Assembly (NCBI GenBank): GCA_001642005.1 | Contig: LWCA01000297.1 | Location: 1-33,063 of the forward strand | Length of the DNA stretch: 33,063 bases | Direction of reading: 5' to 3' | Source: Intoshia linei | Lineage: Eukaryota; Orthonectida; Rhopaluridae | Shown: positions 1-11,172 of the stretch, piece after piece | How the letters are laid out: every line of letters begins with the position of its first letter | Position numbering within the stretch: position 1 is the first letter of the stretch | Position numbers and translations under genes: made by a program | Notes under the pieces: model-generated | The model's input: only the letters and a program-made list of their open reading frames with translations | Told to the model about the DNA's origin: nothing | Database searches by the model: none

Positions 1-557
1 TCACAATTATCATTCAATTTCAATAGTAATAATGGTGTTCCTAAAATTAAAAAAACGTAATTCTTCTGAACGTCCAAAAACAGGAGTTAGTGATTTTAAA
101 GTGTCAAAAAATTTATTTATTTTTGAGAATTACAAAAATGTGATAAAAGTTTGGAGAAAATTAAACATTGACAAAAAACTGAACTATATATTACAGAATT
201 CAACTGTCCAAAAGTATAATTTATAAAAGCTTTGAATGATTTCAAATTAGTTGTCCAAGCTTGTTTTGGCACTCTCTTAGCAATAGATTACAAAATATAA
301 ATTGAAAATTTTCGAAAGAGCTACCTGAACTTAAACATAAAAATCACCCAAAATTACATGCTGTATTTTTTCACATAACAGATTTCTGTGACCAAAAAAA
401 TTCAAGTCTTGGTTATTGGTCTAAACAAGCATCAGAGGCAGTACATGCAAATTTCAAAAAAACGTGAAATAAATACTCAGTTTCTCAAGTTAATGTAGAT
501 AAATGTTGTCAGCAGCTCCTAAAATCGGCACAAGACTATGCTAGCAAGCATATCTAA
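1..557 (+). pseudogene. Decayed transposon-associated coding remnant
   Basis: An open frame at 32-226 is followed, after stops and a frameshift, by a second stretch at about 230-557. The second part reads as FKLVVQACFGTLLAIDY, then PKLHAVFFHITDF, LGYWSKQASEAVH and a terminal LLKSAQDYASKHI with a stop at about 555. I recall this order of motifs (PK-hA-hH--F, LG-wSEQA-E-hH, final LL-AV--YNS-H) from the C-terminal part of repeated, transposon-associated proteins in many invertebrate genomes; that is recall, not a search. At least two stops and one frameshift break it, and the window edge cuts the 5' side. It is not an active gene. Confidence 0.5.
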
Positions 558-3232
558 TAATTTTCTTCTACTCACCATAAGTTTTTTAATTTGAAATGTT
601 AATAAATTTTTTGCTCAATATTCACTGATACTGAGATTATATATATTAGTATATATTATATTATACATATATGCTATTTCAAATAACTTTTACAAGATGT
701 TTAAAGTCTTTTAAAATTAAAAAAATTTGAATTCAAAAGTTTTAAGACATTGAAATCTCCATCTATTTAAATTTTTGGAGAAAAATATACATTTTTGACT
801 TTTACTCAAAAACGGTACTAAGAATTTTTTTAATTTTTTTTAAAAATAATTCTACTAAACCTTATGAGAAAAATCCATTTAATCAACCCACAAAATAAAA
901 AATTTAATTTTAAACGCTTAAGAAAAAATTCTGTTTTTTCCGATATTTTTTTGAAAAGCACGAATTTACCAAAACTTATAATAAAAATTTTTTATTCCAA
1001 CCACAAAATAAAAAATCTTATTTTAACAACCCTCAATTAAAAAATCTCTTTTTTCCGATATTTTTTTGAAAAGCACGAATTTAATAACGCTTAAGGAAAT
1101 ATCATTTTTCTAATATTTTTTTGTGAAAAATCCGATTTTACCTAATCTTATGAACAACAAGTTCCTATTCCAAAACGCAAAATAGAAAATCCAATTTTAT
1201 CAACCCTTAATGGAAAAACCCTTTTTTCCAATATTTTTTTGAAAAACACGATCACACCTTATCTGTGAAGAGATACAGTATCAATAAATTTATTTTTGCG
1301 TATTTATCTTCAGCATCTCAGCTAGCAATGGAAAGCAATGATTAAATTTTTTTTAAAAGCTTCGTCTTTCCAATTTAGAAATTTTTATAATATTGTAAAT
1401 TATTTTTTTATTTTTTAATTAATTTGAATCTAAATATGTAAATTATCTCCTCTCTATGATTACTTCCTCTGATGTGTAAACCAGAGCTCAAAATTCCACA
1501 ACAGAAACCCAGCCTCAGTAACTCAGGATATTTTTCTAAAATAGAAGCTTCGTTTTTCAAAATTGAACATTTAAAAAAATAATATTTTTCAAAGTTATAT
1601 CTTATAACTGCGTTAAATTAAAAATGTTAGTCCTCACCATTGCAATGACCAGGAGCAATATGGCATAATTCATACGATTTTAGGGTTTTGTTTTTATTTT
1701 TGGAATTTTTTATTAACACTAGGACCTGCTGATTAAGTTTTCTTTATTTTGCACATTTTCCATCATTTTAAAACAACTTAGTTAAAAATGATACTTTTTT
1801 TAAACGTTTACTATTTTTACATTAATTATAATTGATATTTTATCGGTAAACTGCGATACATGATACAAAAAATATTATATACTCTATTAAAATGCATTAA
1901 TTAACTTTGTTACCATCACAACATATTTTTATCAAATCTAATTACAATTTAAATATGGTAAATTTTATTAATAATGATTTTGATATATAAGAACTATGTG
2001 GTTATTTTGACAACTATCCAATTTCAAGGCCAAAGTTTCCAATAAAAATTTCCTTACTTTTCACTAATTTTTTTTGTTTGAATCATGAGTAGTGTTGTCA
2101 AATTTATCAAAATAATATATTTAAAAAAAATGATTAACCAATACGTTATTACATTATTATTGTAATTATTAAATATATTAATATCTAAATCATTTTTCAA
2201 GTACAGTAATGTACATTAGTTTAATATATTAAATTTTAGAAACTATATACAATAAAAATATAATATAAAAAACTCAATCAAAAACATAAATATAAAGTAA
2301 AATGTTAACATGTATAAAATGAACCAATAAAGAAATTTGAAAGAAAATTAATGCAACACAATGTGCCAAATTATACAAAAGTAATTGTTTAATTACTTTT
2401 TTTAAAATATTCCTACTATTTTAATTTTTTTGATAAACCAGTGAATATCATAATATCTATTACAAACAAGTAATTGTCATTTATGAAACTGGAATTTATT
2501 TATGATAAGTTGTTTTAATCGAGCGAAAAAAATTATTAATATACAATATAAAAAGTATTGTATCAAATTTGGCGTATTAAATTTGGAAATGGTTTGAAAT
2601 TTACACTTAATTAACTCTTCCCTTTAAATAAATTGGTACATAATAGAATATGAAATGGAAGCAAAAGCAACTTGAAGCTCCAATTAGTTAAGTTAAAAAT
2701 ATATTGTATTTATATATTTATTTTACAAATTTTGTTTATGGTTCATTAACCACATTGAATTAAATGAATAAACTAAAATGCTATAATTAAAATGGAAAAC
2801 ACTCGTTGAAAATGTAACACAAATAAACTTGTCAATTTATTAACCGTTAATAATATCCATTAACATTTATGTTTAAAAATTGACAAAGTAATTATTCGAT
2901 TAATGTCGGTAGATGTGTAATACTTTTATTTTTAATTTTATTTAGTTATTTATATAGTTAATGTAAAAAAATATTAAAAAACCGTTTAAAAAAATTAATA
3001 TTAATTAATAAAAATAATTTAAAAATTTTATATAAATTTATACATTTAATCTTGGATATTATTATAAATTTATGATTTATATAATCATGTGGGAATCATT
3101 TTGTTAACAGTATAAATATTCAAACGGGTTGAAACTAAACCATCGATGAGACTTATATTTCAAAATGTCACATTTGGCAATGTCAATCAATTTCTAATAG
3201 ACTGTCTATAAAATTAAACTTTTTAATTTTAA
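558..3232. other. AT-rich intergenic spacer
   Basis: About 2.7 kb without a convincing coding exon on either strand. Apart from the degenerate array at 859-1258, it is runs of A and T. A TATA-like TATAAATAT lies at 3111-3119, about 115 nt before the sFRP start codon, and is the only core-promoter candidate I can point to. In so AT-rich a sequence it could be chance. Confidence 0.6.
859..1258 (+). repeat. Degenerate tandem array, about 112-116 bp period
   Basis: Three long units at about 859-969, 970-1083 and 1143-1258, with a half unit at 1084-1142. Each unit carries CACAAAATAAAAAAT or a close variant, then a TTTTTTCCGATATTTTTTTG-type block and AAAAGCACGAATTT. The spacer phrase CAACCCTTAATGGAAAAACC is shared with the inside of the foldback family seen at 21201-21560, so the array looks like an expanded relative of that element's core. 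Confidence 0.65.
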
Positions 3233-5067
3233 ATGTACTCTTTTGTATTTTTGTTGTTTTTCCTTATCGCAAAATTCACCTGTCAAATAGTTGACAGTGT
3301 AAAACATGAAGAACATGGAACAAATACAAATAAATTTGAATATTTAAATAATAGACAATCAAGAAGCGAATATAAATGTATCGATATACCAAAATCTCTT
3401 AAAATTTGTCAAAATTTGCCTTATAAACGTATGAAAATGCCAAATATGTTTGGAGACGATAATATTAATGTTATTGTTGAAAAATTACAAAGTTGGCAAC
3501 TGCTAATGGTAAAACCCTGTCATCCGCATGCTAGATTATTGTTGTGTGCCATTATTGCACCCGTATGTGTAGATTACAAATTGTTGCCGTGTCAATCTTT
3601 ATGTTATAGTGTTAAACAGAGTTGTGAACACGTCATGAACTCTTTCGGGTTTAAATGGCCCGATAATTTCAAATGTCAATATATGCCACCAGATAATGCA
3701 TTATGTCTTTATGCGCCACCAGGTTCATTTTTATTTAAATTAATTTAGATTTATCATGTGGTGTCTTGTAATTTAATTTTTTAAGCAATAAATGTATTCA
3801 TGCCGTGGAGAACCAACAGTGGCCCAGACTCGGTTAACATAATAGGCTCGTTTATATAAAAAAAACTTTGTTCCTTGATACATTACTTTGTTCAGTAATT
3901 GCCAAGCTTTTTTCAGTGTTACCTAAGGCAGTCTGAATCATTTTACAAAATTTAAATAAATACCAAGAAATTTTAGTCAATGTAAAAAATATTATTTCAT
4001 AGTAAATTTAGCTCAAAAGACATCAGAATGTAAAACATGTTTAACGAGTAATAGCAAAACTATTTACGAACTGATTAGAACAATTATATGTGGAGCGAGT
4101 TTTGGTAATATTTAATGACTGACGTTTTAAAATTAACTAATAAATTGAAGTTAAAAATAAAAATTTAAATTAAAGAATTTTTCTTCGTGCGGCCCACGAA
4201 AAAACTAAATGTGACGTGTGACCCGTTGCACGAAAAGGGGTGGCCACCTCTGGTTTATATCAAGTGTCGTACCTTTTGCATTTCGTGGGCCACTTTTTTA
4301 TATAAAAAATTCCACGAGCTCGTTTTTGAAAATTTAAACGCTAAATTATAATTTTAATTGAAGAGAAACGATTCTAGTATATTCAACAAAATAAATTCCA
4401 GGGCGACTTAAAAATTCAGTATTAAAATGATTAAATGAACCAATTGTAGTAAAAAATGTTTAAAACGGTGTTTAAAAGCTGAAAAATAAATAATTTACAT
4501 ATTTACTCAAAGGCTCACCAAAATTATTCTGTGGGCCACTGATTGCCGACCCCAGGTTTACATGGATATATTAATTATAATTTTAATTGATTGTATTAAT
4601 TTTTAGTTATTAAAACACGTTTGATTCCATTAAAAGACAATATACTGCATCTACAATACAAAACAATAAATAAAACTATAGAAAATCCGTCAGATTACAT
4701 TGCATACATTGCCAAAAATTCTCAATTAATAAAACAAATATCGCACGAACCACTAAATCAATATTCAAATTTTTATTATTCAGATAAAATTGTATATGCC
4801 AAATTGCTCGATAAAAAAAATTCTTGCACATGTCATAAACATTTTGTAGAAAATACAATAAACCCCAAATTGAGTTATTTTATGATTGTAAAGGGAATAT
4901 CAATGAAAGGTAATGGAATTACAATTTTTCAAATACAAGATTTAATTCCAATAAAAAAACATACAAGGCTATTATTTTACGGATTGAATCTAAGAAAATT
5001 TTTACGTAAAATACGAAAAATAAACGTTTACACAAAAAAACACAAAAGAAAATATGTAAAGTGTTAA
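3233..5067 (+). CDS. SFRP: Secreted frizzled-related protein (FZ + netrin-like domains)
   Basis: Predicted exons 3233-3722, 4012-4104 and 4607-5067, all joined in phase 1, give 347 aa. Residues 1-18 are a signal peptide. A cysteine-rich frizzled domain spans about 49-158, with all ten cysteines and family landmarks such as CHPHARLLLC, APVC, PCQSLC and GFKWP. The short second exon supplies ECKTC and TIICG, matching the CxAC and TLC cysteines that open the sFRP netrin-like domain. The third exon supplies SCTC and a basic tail ending in KC. Proteins of this family bind Wnts outside the cell and modulate Wnt signalling. Vertebrate sFRPs run about 295-315 aa, so length fits. The gene is convergent with SF3B1, 26 nt away. 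Intron 2 holds a hAT-like insertion. Confidence 0.9.
4261..4555. mobile_element. hAT-like non-autonomous element with 8-bp target duplication
   Basis: A 295-bp segment flanked by GTTTATAT (4253-4260) and GTTTACAT (4556-4563), an 8-bp duplication with one mismatch, as expected for hAT transposons. Its ends are related and inverted: the left begins CAAGTGTCGTACC and runs to CGTGGGCCAC, while the right end reversed begins CTGGGGTCGGCAATC and runs to GGCCCAC. There is no coding capacity. It lies in sFRP intron 2. A second hAT-like end, GGTGGCCACCTCTG, abuts it at 4239-4252, so insertion may have been into an older element. Confidence 0.7.
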
Positions 5068-5072
5068 TTAAA
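5067..5072 (+). promoter_or_regulatory. Candidate poly(A) signal of sFRP (ATTAAA)
   Basis: The variant signal ATTAAA overlaps the last base of the sFRP stop codon. Cleavage 10-30 nt downstream would fall at or inside the SF3B1 stop codon on the other strand. No canonical AATAAA is visible for SF3B1 in the first 60 nt after its stop. Confidence 0.4.
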
Positions 5073-5093
5073 ATTATTTTTACAGATGCGTGA

Positions 5094-8000
5094 TTACAAT
5101 ATATAATCCAATTCATATCTAATGTAAGTATTTTTCCCGTCGTTATTGATTCTAGGGTAATGAGCAGTTAAAGCATCTTGGGATCCAATGTAAATATTAT
5201 TATAAACTCTCCAATGAACGTCTCGAACTTTTCTGGCAGGATGGAATAGTCCTTGAATACAATATTGCATTAGAATTTGTGGGCCGATACCGAGTCTAAA
5301 TCCTTCTATTGATAGCATAAAGGCTTGTACAACATGTGGAGAAACTTCGTAAATATTGGGCCACACGTAGTTTAACAGGTGAATTAGTGCATCTTCGCAG
5401 TTAAAACCATAAACTCCTAAAGCCAAGTGACCTATTGAAGACATGGCTGTTTGCCTGTGAACCAAATCTCTTTCCATAAGAGCATCTTCCAATAGTGGAA
5501 CAATAGCGTAAATGTAATCTTTTGCCATTTCGCCAATATATTCAAACATGAAACTCAGCGATTTTAATACACCGTTCTGTACATTCATTTCATGCACTCT
5601 GTATTCGTTAAGCAAAGCAGGTAGTACGGTAAAAGGAGCACATGTTTCAGACACTATAGCAATTGCTACAGTCGTGCATACACGATTTTGTCTTTCCTGT
5701 ACTTTTAAATTATTTAACAGGGTAGCTAAAACATCGTGTGGACCTATAGCTTTAGCAATGTAACCAAATGTATTCACTGTTGCTCGTCTGATAGATTTCT
5801 TGTGTGCTTTTAATAATTCCAACAATTCAAAGCAAATACGCATCCATTCTCGAGCTGGAACAAACTCGGAACCTCTATCTGCTATTCTTCCAACTAAATC
5901 TATACAATTTTCTTGTACCTTTTCATGTCTATTTTTAAGAATTGGTGTTAGTCTGGGTAAAAGATCCTTTATGGGTGGACTCATTTTTGTCATTCCTATA
6001 ACACTTACAATAGCTCTCAAACCACTTAGTATACTTCCAAGTACTTCAGGATACTCTTCACCGAGATATTCATACAAAACGACTCCCAAATGACCCATTA
6101 ATTTTTCTTCTTGACAAACTTTAATTACGTTAGCAATTCTAGAAATCAAATCAGCGGCCTGTTGTCTGACTTTTGCAGATTTATTATTCAATCTCCATAA
6201 AATGGTCGCACAAATTTGAGGTAAATAGGGTTTTACTCGTATTCCTAAGCTATTAACAATTGCTCCAAATCCATCCAAAACACCATCATCCTAAATAAAT
6301 AATAAATAAACAATTAAAAAATGTATTAATTAATTAAACTAGTAATTTTATAATTTGAAGAGATTAATACGTTTTTAATTTTAAATTAATTTTAAAAGTT
6401 CAGTTAATTTTTAAATAGCCAAAAAACGTATAATCACCAGTAATTTTTTATATAAAAAATTACATCGGCGTTTTGTTCTTGAAAAGCGTACAGAATTCCA
6501 TCAATCAATTGTTCTTCTAATCTAGCATCAATATGATCAGATCCCATTTCCGTCATGAGACAATCAATAGTTTCAATAATCATTTTCCTGTAATGTTCAT
6601 TTTCGTCTTTGAGGTCATTAACAATCCTATCAATAATATCAGCCGATCCAACTTTACCTCCAATTTCTACTGTAGTTTCAACTAACTGTTTGTAATTTCG
6701 TTTATCCAAAGACATTCTTTGGTTCCAAAAAGATTTAAAAAAAGGTGGCATGATATCATTTCTAATATAATCTGCTTCGACACCATCTGTGGAACAACAT
6801 TGTTTAACTACTTTTAATACAATTTTTTTCATTTCTTCGTCTGGTGATTGAAATTCTCTAACCAAAATAACCATTACTTCTCGAGTGTAATAATTTGCAT
6901 ATTCTGCATCCATAAGTGGAATTAAATAACCAATGGCTTTTAAAAATGCAGCCAAACCCTAAATTAAAATTAATATAAAAGTGGAAATAATCATTGTATT
7001 GCGGTCTTGCGGAGGGGTCTCAGTTACGGTAGACTTGGTCCTAGAAGAATATATGAAAAAATTTGAACAATACTGATTTAGAAATAAAAATTTTAAATCA
7101 AATAATATATTTAATACACAATCAATTAGTGATTAATCTGATTTATATATTACAAAAAAGTGTCCACGACAAAAAAAATTTGGCAAATCCCACTCTAATA
7201 AAACGTTATGAGTAGTGTTGTGCACTTGTCCCACTTATAAATAAAATAACCATAAAGTCATGTATCAGACAATCCACCTTTTTAACGTTGTGAGCTCCAT
7301 AAATAAATTTATCAACAATGATTACTTTTTTTCACCTCTAGAATTGTGTATTCTGAATGATCCAGGCACCCAGTTGACAATGTCTGATATACATTACACT
7401 AGCATGACATGACACTAGCTGATAACACTACATTAATCATTTACTATTAAAAAATTGAATGTCTGTGTCTGTTACCGTTTATTTAAAAAATTATCAGCCT
7501 TAGAATTAAAAAAACACAATTTCTAATACAGTGGTTCGAGAGTGGTGTCTATATGTCACTTTTATATCATTTTTCAAAAATGAGTCATTGAAGGTCAAAA
7601 ACCCAATTCACCCTTTTTTTAAAAATAAATCAGCCCAAAATTTTTAACAACACAAATTCTGGGACGCATTTTATTATCTTTAATATTTTCGTAAATTTCA
7701 GCTTCAGAAACGTACAAATCTTTAAAATCTGCGAATATTCAGTTGAACGACCTAATCATCGCTTTTGTTAATTAATGATAATATTTATTTTTTGACAATA
7801 TTTTTGTTGTTTATTTAATGACAACGACCAAGATTTTGTAGAAGAAGAAGTTTAAAGAGATATTTTTAAAGATTTTGGGACCATAATTTTTTATAGGAAG
7901 TTTTTTCTCATCCAATTTTTAAAGATTTTGAAGAAGATATTTTATAAAATTTTATGGGACTTTTAAAATGTTTAAAAATTGGGTGAAAAAAGTGTTCTCT

Positions 8001-10853
8001 TAAAACCCTAAAAACAATGACACCCAATTAACACACATAAATATTTTCATTCTACTAAAGATACCTTCATGATAAAAAAGTAGATTTTTGTCTTCATTTA
8101 AAAACATTTTCGTAGAAAAAAAATACTATTGTAAATAAATTAAAATTGAAAAAACCTTTCCACTATGAAGTCTTATACCCTTCCAAAGAGGTTTTAAAAC
8201 CGTGTCGAAAGATTCAATACCATACGGACTAGAAGCTTCGGCTAAACCAGCAAGTGCCAATGCTGTTATAGTTCTAACTTTCTGTTGAGTATCAACGAGT
8301 CCTAAAATTGAAAATAAAAAATATAAAAAAACTATACCATGTTCAATAATTTCGACTAGTGATTTTAAATAAGGTAAAATGGCGCAACCCACTAAAATTG
8401 CCACCTGCTGAACAATTTTAATACCAGTATGCCTTGCTTGCCACGATTTTTGACTTTTACAAACAGCCTTCAAAAATGGCAACATGTTTGGAATCCCGAG
8501 AGCTGAAGAAACCACCGCAAATGCTCGAGCAGTGGTATTTCTAACATATTCGTCATTATTATCAATATCTGGTCGCATAGTAGATATCATAGTAGCTAAC
8601 CCTGCAGCTTTAGCTAAATTGGAAATAATTTCTCTTCCCTCCACACGAGCATAATAATCTTCATCAATCAACAGAGGTTCAATAACAACCAAAATTTTGT
8701 GTACATAAGGACGTACTAAATCATCCAATTTGTATAAAATTCGATCAATAACTTTAACCATCAAATGGCTTTCCTGTTCTTCAAGAGTTGGAGACATGAG
8801 TAAAGGTAAAATAATGTTAAAAAGAGCTGCAGCTCCATAAGCTCTAGCATTTTCAGTAATATGCCGCATAGCAGACTAAAAAAGTTAATCAAATTGAAAA
8901 TAAAAAAAGTACCTTCCGCATTTGAGGTGTACCATTTTTAATTTTAACTAATAATTGCATAATTTTACGATCTCTTTTTTCTTCGTGTGTTAAACTGTCC
9001 TCATCGACATCAACCTGTAAATTATTTAGTCTAGAAAAGAAAATAAAGCATACCATACATCTGGCTCAGTTGGATTGTAATCTAAAAAATTGTGTTAGTT
9101 TGGCACACACATGTGGCCTTACTACACTCATTTATCATCTTAATTAATCCAACCTTATCAAGAAAAATAATTACCAATAATGAATCAAAATATTGTAAAT
9201 CATCCGGCTTTAACATGGGCATATTTTCACCGGGCGGTTGCATATCAATTATGTGACGTTTTTGATCTGGAGTTTGAATTCTAAATCCAGCAGGTGTGCC
9301 AGCAATTGGTGTAGGAGTAGCCATTAATTTTCTGTTTGGAGTTCTAATTGGTATATAATTAACTGGAGGTTGAATAATTCTAAATCCGCTCGGAAATATT
9401 GTATCAAGATCTGCGTCAGTTAAATATCTATTTTTTTCATCAATTTCATTTTGAAGAGCATAGTTTTGCATCATGTCAGGAGTCATTACAACACGTCGTT
9501 CTGTTGCTGGTGTTCTCAACCCCATAGCTCGTGATCCAGCGGGTGTGGGACCAGAAGGAGTAAAACCTGGAGTAGATGGTGTTGACGGTGTATGCGCTCC
9601 GATAGGTGTTTGATCCCACCTCGATCTTCTCTTAGAATCTGGTGTTCTACTGGGAGTTCTACCCGAAGATTTTGGAGTATCTCTCACAGACGTACCAGCC
9701 CTCGGTGTCTCTCCCCAACTCATATCCGGTGTGTCCCTGTCAATTCTAGGCGTTTGATCCCATCTGTTTTTCCTCGATGATTTCGGAGTATCCGAAACAC
9801 CTGGTGTAGCATCCCAAGTTCTATTTACTGTATTTGGAGTGGATGCCATGGATACATTCATAGGGGTAACTGCGTCACTTATACTTCCTGGAGTAGACGG
9901 TTCAAAAGCTTTACTAGGTGTATCATATTGTTTTGGAGTGTCCTCCCATTTTTCACGAGAATCAATAATAATGCGTGTTCTCTGTCCAGATAAATGTTTT
10001 TCTTTTCTTTTATCTGATTTTACCTTACTTTCTAATTTACCCTCTTTAACTTTTTCAATAATTTTTTTTTGTATTTCTTTCTAAAAAATTTAAATTATAC
10101 TATATTTATAAATAAGAATATTCTTAAACCCAACCATTTTTACTTAAATCTTTTTTTCTATCAATTCACAAACCCCTATTGGAAAAATTCAGTCTTATCA
10201 ACCTAAAACCCGATTTTTTCATTTTAGGGTTCGTAAGACTGAATTTATCATTTTAGGGTTGGTGAATTTTGATTTTTATTAAAAATGGTTGTATTTAAGT
10301 AGACACCGTTTATAAATTATAATATATATAAAATTACAGATTCTTCAATTAATTTGGAATCATTCATAACGTCCGCATAAGTTCTTCTTTCTGAAGTTAC
10401 ATCCGGTGTCACAGCGTCTATATTAAAATGAATACAAATTAAACCAGAAATATATAAATACCCATTGCAAAAGGATCGTGACGGGTAGGTGACAGTTTTC
10501 TCGAACGACGACGACTTTGATATTCAGTTTCCTTGTCCATTTGACGAATTCGTTTATGTTTTGTGAATTCTTCCAAATCCTAAATTTAAACATATATGAA
10601 TAGAAACTAAATTTTTAAATTACCGGTCCTTCTTCTTTTTCAATTTCATCTATATAATCACTATATTTAGGCTTTTTGGCATTAGATTTGAATTTGTTAA
10701 TCTCATCTAGTTTTGATTTGGCTAAAATAAAAAATTTATTCTGATACATACAATATATGAATAAATCACGTGAGTTTTAACATATATACTGTATAATATA
10801 TAATGCATATAATCACAAATTTTAAAATGTATACCATTATCATTCGAAACCAT
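5094..10853 (-). CDS. SF3B1: Splicing factor 3B subunit 1 (SF3b155)
   Basis: Ten predicted exons: 10853-10835, 10721-10624, 10579-10462, 10417-10338, 10080-9175, 9014-8913, 8875-8338, 8301-8156, 6958-6464 and 6290-5094. Phase is kept throughout, giving 1232 aa against 1304 in human. The protein is the HEAT-repeat scaffold of U2 snRNP that clamps the branch-site helix. The N-terminal third carries repeated W-x-x-TP ligand motifs (WEDTP, WDATP, WDQTP twice, WGETP), then the conserved SF3B6-binding region ([17 protein letters not shown]). The rest is HEAT repeats, near-identical to human over long stretches, ending YELDYIL. Positions equivalent to human hotspots R625, K666 and K700 are intact ([22 protein letters not shown]). 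The extreme N-terminus is short and diverged. Introns are 36-1197 nt; the long intron 8 is repeat-filled. Confidence 0.97.
6959..8155 (-). other. SF3B1 intron 8, repeat-filled
   Basis: This 1.2-kb intron separates GIRLHSGK from [12 protein letters not shown]. It contains a fragment of the dispersed family (AATTCACCCTTTTTTT near 7605), a small inverted pair around TGTATCAGACAAT (about 7260) and its reversed copy near 7380, and a hairpin at about 7899-7992 built from TCCAATTTTTAAA and its complement. I see no exon in it. Confidence 0.6.
10125..10309. mobile_element. Foldback MITE-like element copy in SF3B1 intron 4
   Basis: Left part TTAAACCCAACCATTTTTAC (about 10127) and right part AAAAATGGTTGTATTTAAG followed by TAGACACC (about 10282-10307) are inverted copies, with TTAGGGTT-type internal units between them. 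It is the same family as the fuller copy at 21201-21560, shortened inside and at the left tip. It makes up most of the 257-nt intron. Confidence 0.7.
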
Positions 10854-11172
10854 TTTGACAAAATGTAAATTGTACTATGAAATTAAATTTATTTAATTAC
10901 AACCAAGATATATTCTTGTTGACAAAGAATCATACATTTACATAATCAATTTGATGCTTTAGTTTATTTAGTTTTGTTATTAGTAATTATATTTACAAAT
11001 TTAATTTAATTAATTTAATTTTAATTTTTTTAAAAAATTTCAGATTCTCAAATTACAAATTGTAACAAGAGCACTGAAAGGGATTATTATTCAAAAATAT
11101 TTAATTTTTTCGTCTCGTTGATGCAAAATGAGAAAAAACACAAGCAAAAATTTATTCTATAAGATAATTTAG
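10854..11172. other. Spacer between SBSPON-like 3' end and SF3B1 5' end
   Basis: About 320 nt, very AT-rich, with no coding exon. Both flanking genes read leftward, so this must hold the SF3B1 promoter and 5' UTR plus the 3' UTR of the upstream gene. An AATAAA on the minus strand (11156-11151) lies 17 nt past the SBSPON-like stop and is its likely poly(A) signal. Confidence 0.6.
11151..11156 (-). promoter_or_regulatory. Poly(A) signal AATAAA of the SBSPON-like gene
   Basis: Canonical hexamer on the minus strand, 17 nt after the predicted stop codon. Its position supports the exon-4 end of the gene model. Confidence 0.55.

Noticed and set aside
3817-4252. One hAT element spanning from CAGTGGCCCAGAC to GGCCACCTCTG in the sFRP introns.
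   Set aside because: The flanks show no matching 8-bp duplication, and a real sFRP exon (4012-4104) lies inside. The two ends are more likely separate fragments.
5548-6093. Plus-strand open frames over the SF3B1 exon.
   Set aside because: They are antisense shadows of a highly conserved minus-strand coding exon.
9036-9085. Extra SF3B1 exon encoding DYNPTEPD in intron 5.
   Set aside because: Neither possible donor gives a length that keeps the frame, and the family has no insertion between FDSLL and VDVDED.
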